Source of the DNA: SHWC01 sp945902735
GTDB lineage: Bacteria > Pseudomonadota > Alphaproteobacteria > UBA828
Direction of reading: 5' to 3'
DNA: 9,041 nucleotides
Assembly: GCA_945902735.1 (NCBI GenBank)
Contig: CAMDNF010000098.1
Span: 1-9,041 of the forward strand
Below the pieces are notes generated by a model. The model saw nothing but the letters and a program-made list of their open reading frames with translations, was not told the origin of the DNA and searched no databases. A program made the translations under genes and the position numbers. Within the stretch, counting starts at the first letter, position 1. The number at the start of each line of letters is the position of its first letter. Below, piece by piece: positions 4,957 through 9,041 of this stretch.

Positions 4957-6454
4957 ACCGCTGGCCGTTGTGGCGCGTGAGACGCGGGGCCTCGCGGTGA
5001 TGGCGCTTAATGGCGTTGCCGAGGCGGGCGGTGTGCGCCTGGGGCAGACGCTGAGCGATGCGCGCGCGATCGAGCCTCGCCTCGGCGTCGAGCCGAGCGA
5101 TCCAGCGGCCGAGATGGCGGCGCTCCAAGCCTTGGCCACGTGGTGTGGGCGCTACACGCCGTGGGTTGCGCTCGATCGCTCTGGTCTTGATGCGGGGCTT
5201 TGGCTCGATGTGACCGGTTGCGCTGCGCTGCGTGGTGGCGAGACGGCGTTGCTCGCTGATCTTTTGCACCGGCTTGCCGGCTTCGGCTTCGAGGCCAAGG
5301 CGGCGCTGGCCGATACGCCGGGCGCGGCGTGGGCGTTTGCGCGTTACCGCGCGGGGGCATTCGCGCGTTATGACGATGGCGGCGTGGTGCTGGCGGGTGA
5401 GACGCGGGCGCGCCTCGCGGCCCTGCCCATCGCGGCGCTGCGCCTCGGTGCGGCTGAGGTCGAAGCACTCGATCGCGTCGGCTTGCGTTGTATTGGCGAA
5501 CTCTATCGTATGCCGCGCGGGGCCCTCGCGCGGCGTTTCGGGACCACACTGGGACGCCGGCTCGACCAGGCGCTCGGCGCGGCGCACGAGCCTTTATCGC
5601 CCGCGCGCGCCATCGCGCCCTATCGGGTCGAGCATCTGTTTGCCGAGCCGATCGCGAGTCTGGAGGCGGTTCATGCCACGACGCGCGCGCTACTCGAGGC
5701 GCTCGCCACAAGGCTCGAGGCCGATGGGCGCGGCGTGCGCCGGCTCGAGCTGATGTTGTTCAAGGTCGATGGCGCGGTCGATGAACGCACGCTCGGCACC
5801 AGCCTCGCGGTGCGCGAGCCGAGTTATTTGATGCGCCTCTTGGTCGAGAAATTGGCGGATGTCGATGTTGGCTTCGGCGTCGATGCAATCACGCTTGCCG
5901 CGCCGCTGACCGACCTATTGCCGCGCGTGCAACTCGGCCTCGATTTCGAGGCCATGGGCGCACGCCGCGCCGATGCGCCCGATGACGACGCCGCGCTCGG
6001 GCAATTGATCGATCGCCTCGGCAATCGGCTGGGACCTGAGAGCGTCGACCGACCGGCGCCGCGCCAGAGTCATTTGCCAGAGCGCGCGGTGGTCTCTGCC
6101 GGGGCGCTCGAGCCGCAGAGCGATTGGTCGGCGCATGTCATGCGCGAGCGGCCGCTTTGCTTGTTGCCGAGGCCTGAGCCGATCGAGGTGATCGCGCCGA
6201 TTCCCGACGATCCGCCGGTGATGTTCCGTTGGCGCCGTGCCGTGCATCGGGTGCGCGCGGCTACCGGGCCTGAACGCTTGGCGCCCGAATGGTGGCGCGC
6301 GGCCGGCATTGATGCAGCCGATGCGGGCGAGAGCCGCTTTCGCGACTATTACCGGGTCGAGGATGAGACGGGCCGGCGTTTTTGGTTGTTTCGCCTCGGC
6401 GCCTTTCGTCCCGGCGCCACGCCGGCCTGGTTCATGCATGGACTGTCGGGCTGA
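4877..6454 (+). CDS. imuB: ImuB, catalytically inactive Y-family polymerase-like adaptor
   Basis: ImuB is a Y-family (DinB/UmuC-like) protein that has lost polymerase activity and acts as the hub joining DnaE2 and ImuA to the beta clamp. The 525-aa product starts RRVISLWLPRFPTDRL, so the first catalytic Asp position (pol IV D8) is occupied by Trp/Leu. The second motif reads LDAGLWLDVTG, placing A106 and G107 where active enzymes have Asp-Glu. A helix-hairpin-helix region follows (RVGLRCIGELYRMPRGAL, from about residue 200). A hexameric clamp-binding motif QLGLDF spans residues 352-357. The C-terminal third ends with the ImuB-typical RDYYRVEDETGRRFWLFRLG. ATG 4877 has GGAG 7 nt upstream and a family-like N-terminus; the longer frame from 4784 is only out-of-frame imuA. 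The stop shares one base with the dnaE2 start. Confidence 0.95.
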   Translation: MRRVISLWLPRFPTDRLSRLKPAWRAEPLAVVARETRGLAVMALNGVAEAGGVRLGQTLSDARAIEPRLGVEPSDPAAEMAALQALATWCGRYTPWVALDRSGLDAGLWLDVTGCAALRGGETALLADLLHRLAGFGFEAKAALADTPGAAWAFARYRAGAFARYDDGGVVLAGETRARLAALPIAALRLGAAEVEALDRVGLRCIGELYRMPRGALARRFGTTLGRRLDQALGAAHEPLSPARAIAPYRVEHLFAEPIASLEAVHATTRALLEALATRLEADGRGVRRLELMLFKVDGAVDERTLGTSLAVREPSYLMRLLVEKLADVDVGFGVDAITLAAPLTDLLPRVQLGLDFEAMGARRADAPDDDAALGQLIDRLGNRLGPESVDRPAPRQSHLPERAVVSAGALEPQSDWSAHVMRERPLCLLPRPEPIEVIAPIPDDPPVMFRWRRAVHRVRAATGPERLAPEWWRAAGIDAADAGESRFRDYYRVEDETGRRFWLFRLGAFRPGATPAWFMHGLSG

Positions 6455-9041
6455 TGACCCGTTATGCCGAGCTGCAGGCCAGTAGTAATTTCAGTTTTCT
6501 GCGTGGCGCCTCGCATCCCGAAGAATTGGTGCAGGCGGCGGCGGCGCTCGGTTATGAGGCGCTCGGGATCGCCGATCGCAACACGCTCGCTGGCGTGGTG
6601 CGTGCGCATGGCGCGGCCAAGCGGGCGAAACTGAAACTGGTCATCGGCGCGCGGCTCGATTTGTTCGACGATGCGAGCAAGCCGCAAGCGGGCTCAACCT
6701 TTGGTGTGCTGGTGTTTCCGCAAGATCGCGCGGCCTATGGTTGCCTGTCACGGCTCTTGACGCTCGGCAAAAGGCGCGCGCCGAAGGCCGAATGTTGGCT
6801 CGGCCTCGATGATTTGATCGCGCACGCCGAAGGCCAGCAATTGATTGCGCTGCCGCCGGAGGAACCGGGGCAGGATTTCACGGTGCGGGTGAGGGCGCTG
6901 GTCAAAGCCGCGCCGGGGCGCGTTCATCTCGCGGGCAGCCATCTCTATCGCGGCGATGACGCCAAGCGGCTCGCCGGGCTTGCCCGGCTCGGCGAGGCGC
7001 TCAACGCGCCGCTGGTCGCCAGCAATGACGTGCACGCGCACGATGCGGCGCGCCGGCCGCTGCAAGACGTGCTGAGCTGCATTCGCGCGCATTGCACGAT
7101 CGATGAGGCGGGTTTTCGTCTGTTCGCCAATGCCGAGCGGCATTTGAAGGCGCCGGATGAAATGGCGCGGCTGTTCCGCCGCCACCCCGAGGCGATCGCG
7201 CGCGGGCTCAAGATCGCGGACGCTTGTCGGTTCAGCCTAGATGAATTGCGTTATGATTATCCGGTCGAGCCGGTGCCCGAGGGCCGCACGCCGCAGCAGG
7301 AGCTTGAGCGCCTGACCTTGGAAGGGGCGAGGGCGCGTTATCCGGAAGGCATTTCGGAAAAGGTTACCGTGCAGATCGCGCATGAGCTCGGGCTGATCGA
7401 GCGGCTCAATTACGCGCCTTATTTTCTAACCGTGTACGACATCGTGCATTTTGCGCGCGGGCGCGACATTTTGTGTCAAGGCCGTGGCTCGGCCGCGAAT
7501 TCGACGGTGTGTTATTGCCTCGGCATCACCGCGATCGACCCCTCGCGTATGGATCTTTTGTTCGAACGCTTTATTTCGGCGGCGCGTAATGAGCCGCCCG
7601 ATATCGACGTCGATTTCGAACATGAGCGGCGCGAGGAGGTGATCCAATATATCTACGAAAAATATGGCCGCGAGCGCGCTGGCATCGCGGCGACCGTGAT
7701 CTCCTATCGCGGGCGCAGCGCGATCCGCGAGGTTGGCAAGGCGCTCGGCCTCTCGGCCGATATGGTGGGCGCACTCTCAAGCCAGCTCTGGGGTTTCAGC
7801 CGCGAGGGCGCGAATGACGCGCAGGTGCGCGAGATCGGGCTCGACCCTACCGAGGCCAGGCTCTCAATGGCGCTGGCGTTGGCGCGCGAGCTGATCGGTT
7901 TTCCGCGTCACCTCTCGCAGCATGTTGGCGGTTTCGTCATCACCAAGGGGCCGTTGGCCGAGATGGTGCCGATCATGAACGCGGCGATGGAAGAGCGCAC
8001 CAATATCGAGTGGGACAAGGATGATCTCGATGCGCTCGGTATTCTTAAAATCGATGTGCTCGGGCTTGGCATGTTGACCTGCCTCAGAAAAGGCCTCGCG
8101 CTGTTGAAACAACATCACGGCCTCGATCTTGGTTTGGCTGACGTACCGGCCGAAGATCCCGAGGTCTATGAGATGCTGAGTCGGGCCGATACGGTTGGCG
8201 TGTTCCAGGTCGAGAGCCGGGCGCAAATGTCGATGCTGCCAAGGCTCAAGCCGAAGACGTTTTACGATCTCGTCATTGAGGTTGCCATCGTGCGCCCTGG
8301 CCCCATTCAGGGCGATATGGTGCATCCCTATTTGGGCCGACGGAATGGCGAGGAAGAGGTCATCTATCCCTCGAAGGAACTCGAGGCGGTGCTTGGCAAG
8401 ACGCTCGGCGTGCCGTTGTTCCAGGAACAGGCGATGAAGATTTCCATCGTCGCGGCTGGGTTTACGCCCGAGGAGGCCGACCAATTGCGCCGCGCCATGG
8501 CGACCTTCCGCAAGACCGGTAAGATCCACGGCTTTCGCGAGAAGATGATCGAGGGCATGGTCGCGCGTGGTTATCAACGCGAATTCGCCGAGCGCTGCTT
8601 CAGCCAGATCGAGGGCTTCGGCGAATATGGCTTTCCGGAATCGCACGCCGCGAGCTTCGCCTTGCTCGCTTATGTATCGGCCTGGCTCAAATGCCATTAT
8701 CCGGCGGTATTCGCGGCGGCGCTGTTGAACAGCCAGCCCATGGGCTTTTATGCGCCGGCACAAATCGTGCGCGATGCCAAAGACCATGGCGTCATCGTGC
8801 GTGATGTCGACGTCAATGCGAGCGCATGGGATTGCACGTTGGAGCCGATCGGCGACGATGAGCTCGACACCAATTTCCGTCATGCCCGGGCCGCCGGGCC
8901 TGAGCCCGGCGTGACCCGGGCATCCAGGCCCAACATAAGACTGGATGGCCGGGTCAAGCCCGGCCATGACGATATAGGGAAGGTTGATCGCTCTCTCGAC
9001 ACAGCGAACGAGCGCGCGCTTCGGCTCGGCTTTCGCGAAAT
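6454..9041 (+). CDS. dnaE2: Error-prone DNA polymerase DnaE2 (ImuC), 3' end beyond the window
   Basis: This is the C-family polymerase that performs SOS mutagenic translesion synthesis. The frame starts at ATG 6454 (TGATG overlap with imuB) and is open to the right edge: 862 codons of an expected 1,050-1,100. The PHP domain opens ELQASSNFSFLRGASHPEEL. Polymerase motifs include QGRGSAANSTVCYCLG, PPDIDVDFEHERREE with catalytic D383 and D385, ISYRGRSAIREVGKALG, HLSQHVGGFVIT, LKIDVLGLG with catalytic D534, FQVESRAQMSMLP, IVRPGPIQGDMVHPYL, and FPESHAASFALLAYVSAWLKCHYP. The PHP metal ligands look degraded (SSN in place of HxH, ADR in place of a TDH-type motif), consistent with no PHP-linked proofreading. 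Codons about 804-847 hold an in-frame foreign insertion with a palindromic repeat between WDCTLEP and ALRLGFRE. Whether the gene remains intact after 9041 cannot be seen. Confidence 0.95.
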   Translation, partial: MTRYAELQASSNFSFLRGASHPEELVQAAAALGYEALGIADRNTLAGVVRAHGAAKRAKLKLVIGARLDLFDDASKPQAGSTFGVLVFPQDRAAYGCLSRLLTLGKRRAPKAECWLGLDDLIAHAEGQQLIALPPEEPGQDFTVRVRALVKAAPGRVHLAGSHLYRGDDAKRLAGLARLGEALNAPLVASNDVHAHDAARRPLQDVLSCIRAHCTIDEAGFRLFANAERHLKAPDEMARLFRRHPEAIARGLKIADACRFSLDELRYDYPVEPVPEGRTPQQELERLTLEGARARYPEGISEKVTVQIAHELGLIERLNYAPYFLTVYDIVHFARGRDILCQGRGSAANSTVCYCLGITAIDPSRMDLLFERFISAARNEPPDIDVDFEHERREEVIQYIYEKYGRERAGIAATVISYRGRSAIREVGKALGLSADMVGALSSQLWGFSREGANDAQVREIGLDPTEARLSMALALARELIGFPRHLSQHVGGFVITKGPLAEMVPIMNAAMEERTNIEWDKDDLDALGILKIDVLGLGMLTCLRKGLALLKQHHGLDLGLADVPAEDPEVYEMLSRADTVGVFQVESRAQMSMLPRLKPKTFYDLVIEVAIVRPGPIQGDMVHPYLGRRNGEEEVIYPSKELEAVLGKTLGVPLFQEQAMKISIVAAGFTPEEADQLRRAMATFRKTGKIHGFREKMIEGMVARGYQREFAERCFSQIEGFGEYGFPESHAASFALLAYVSAWLKCHYPAVFAAALLNSQPMGFYAPAQIVRDAKDHGVIVRDVDVNASAWDCTLEPIGDDELDTNFRHARAAGPEPGVTRASRPNIRLDGRVKPGHDDIGKVDRSLDTANERALRLGFRE
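8863..9002. repeat. 8-bp direct repeat CTCGACAC flanking the dnaE2 insertion
   Basis: CTCGACAC occurs at 8863-8870 and again at 8995-9002, on either side of the palindromic unit. The offset is 132 bp, exactly 44 codons. Removing one copy plus the intervening DNA gives LEP-IGDDELDTANER-ALRLG, a 12-residue loop that I expect to be near the family norm. This is what a target-site duplication would look like, with the inserted segment being 8871-8994 (124 bp). The outer ends of that segment are not inverted repeats, and an 8-bp match could arise by chance. Confidence 0.45.
8878..8971. repeat. Double-hairpin palindromic repeat inserted in-frame inside dnaE2
   Basis: The 94-bp unit is bounded by CGTCATG (8878-8884) and CATGACG (8965-8971). 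The left arm nests two perfect stems: ATGCCCGGG/CCCGGGCAT (8882-8890 with 8915-8923) around CGCCGGGC/GCCCGGCG (8892-8899 with 8904-8911, loop CTGA). The right arm is ATGGCCGGG/CCCGGCCAT (8945-8953 with 8959-8967, loop TCAAG). The arms also pair with each other: CGTCATGCCCGGGC against the 3' end matches 13 of 14, and CATCCAG (8921-8927) pairs with CTGGATG (8941-8947). I recognise this type as an interspersed repeat of alphaproteobacterial genomes, often misannotated as small ORFs containing VKPGHDD or MAGLDPAIQ. Here it adds about 31 codons to the polymerase without a stop or frameshift. Confidence 0.87.

Noticed and set aside
4319..5587. 422-codon minus-strand open frame opposite imuA/imuB
   Set aside because: It is Arg/Pro/Ala-rich with no domain pattern and no ribosome-binding site, and spans two well-supported genes on the plus strand.
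7864..8967. Long antisense open frame (367 codons, minus strand) across dnaE2
   Set aside because: It lies wholly opposite conserved polymerase motifs, its start lies in the palindromic repeat (MAGLDPAIQ), and its composition (His/Arg/Leu-rich) is that of a reverse-complement shadow in high-GC DNA.
8878..8971. CRISPR or tRNA-like interpretation of the dnaE2 palindrome
   Set aside because: It is a single unit, without regularly spaced repeats or spacers, and the nested stems do not fit a tRNA cloverleaf with conserved T-loop bases.

Overview
This window looks like chromosomal DNA from a free-living, flagellated, high-GC alphaproteobacterium, most likely of the Rhodospirillales type. The support is an alphaproteobacterial SOS box (GAAC-N7-GAAC), a CtrA-type box (TTAA-N7-TTAA), a flagellar fliO-fliP block with csrA close by, the imuA-imuB-dnaE2 mutagenesis cassette, and an interspersed palindrome whose translation (ending VKPGHDD, or MAGLDPAIQ on the other strand) is familiar from many alphaproteobacterial genomes.

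Layout. Positions 1-146 are the right end of an IS256/mutator-type insertion sequence: the transposase C-terminus plus a probable terminal inverted repeat. About 110 bp later is a DsbA/Com1-type thiol oxidoreductase gene (257-1147) interrupted by one in-frame TAA, hence a probable pseudogene. Convergent to it is a tightly packed minus-strand flagellar operon, in transcription order flhB-like (2996-2685), an unknown 108-aa gene (2688-2362), fliO (2353-1937) and fliP (1940-1179). The intergenic region upstream of that operon carries a perfect CtrA-type box (3075-3089). A plus-strand PPOX/split-barrel flavoprotein gene (3253-3651) follows, preceded by a textbook AAGGAGG ribosome-binding site, then a strong hairpin and T-tract (3667-3711), then csrA on the minus strand (3967-3710).

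The right half (4079-9041) is the SOS-induced translesion cassette. It has a TTGACA promoter whose -10 region is overlapped by a LexA box (4103-4117), then imuA (4135-4956), imuB (4877-6454) and dnaE2 (6454 to beyond the window), all translationally overlapping. By family knowledge, DnaE2 is the polymerase, ImuB is a catalytically dead Y-family adaptor that binds the beta clamp, and ImuA is a RecA-like accessory protein. The ImuB sequence here fits: the catalytic acidic residues are absent and a QLGLDF clamp motif is present.

The most unusual feature is a 94-bp double-hairpin palindromic repeat (8878-8971) inside dnaE2 that leaves the reading frame open. It sits in a loop between two conserved blocks. 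An 8-bp direct repeat (CTCGACAC) flanks it exactly 132 bp, or 44 codons, apart; removing one copy plus the intervening DNA restores a loop of about the length I expect for the family. This resembles the in-gene palindromic elements known from Rickettsia, here in a mutagenic polymerase.
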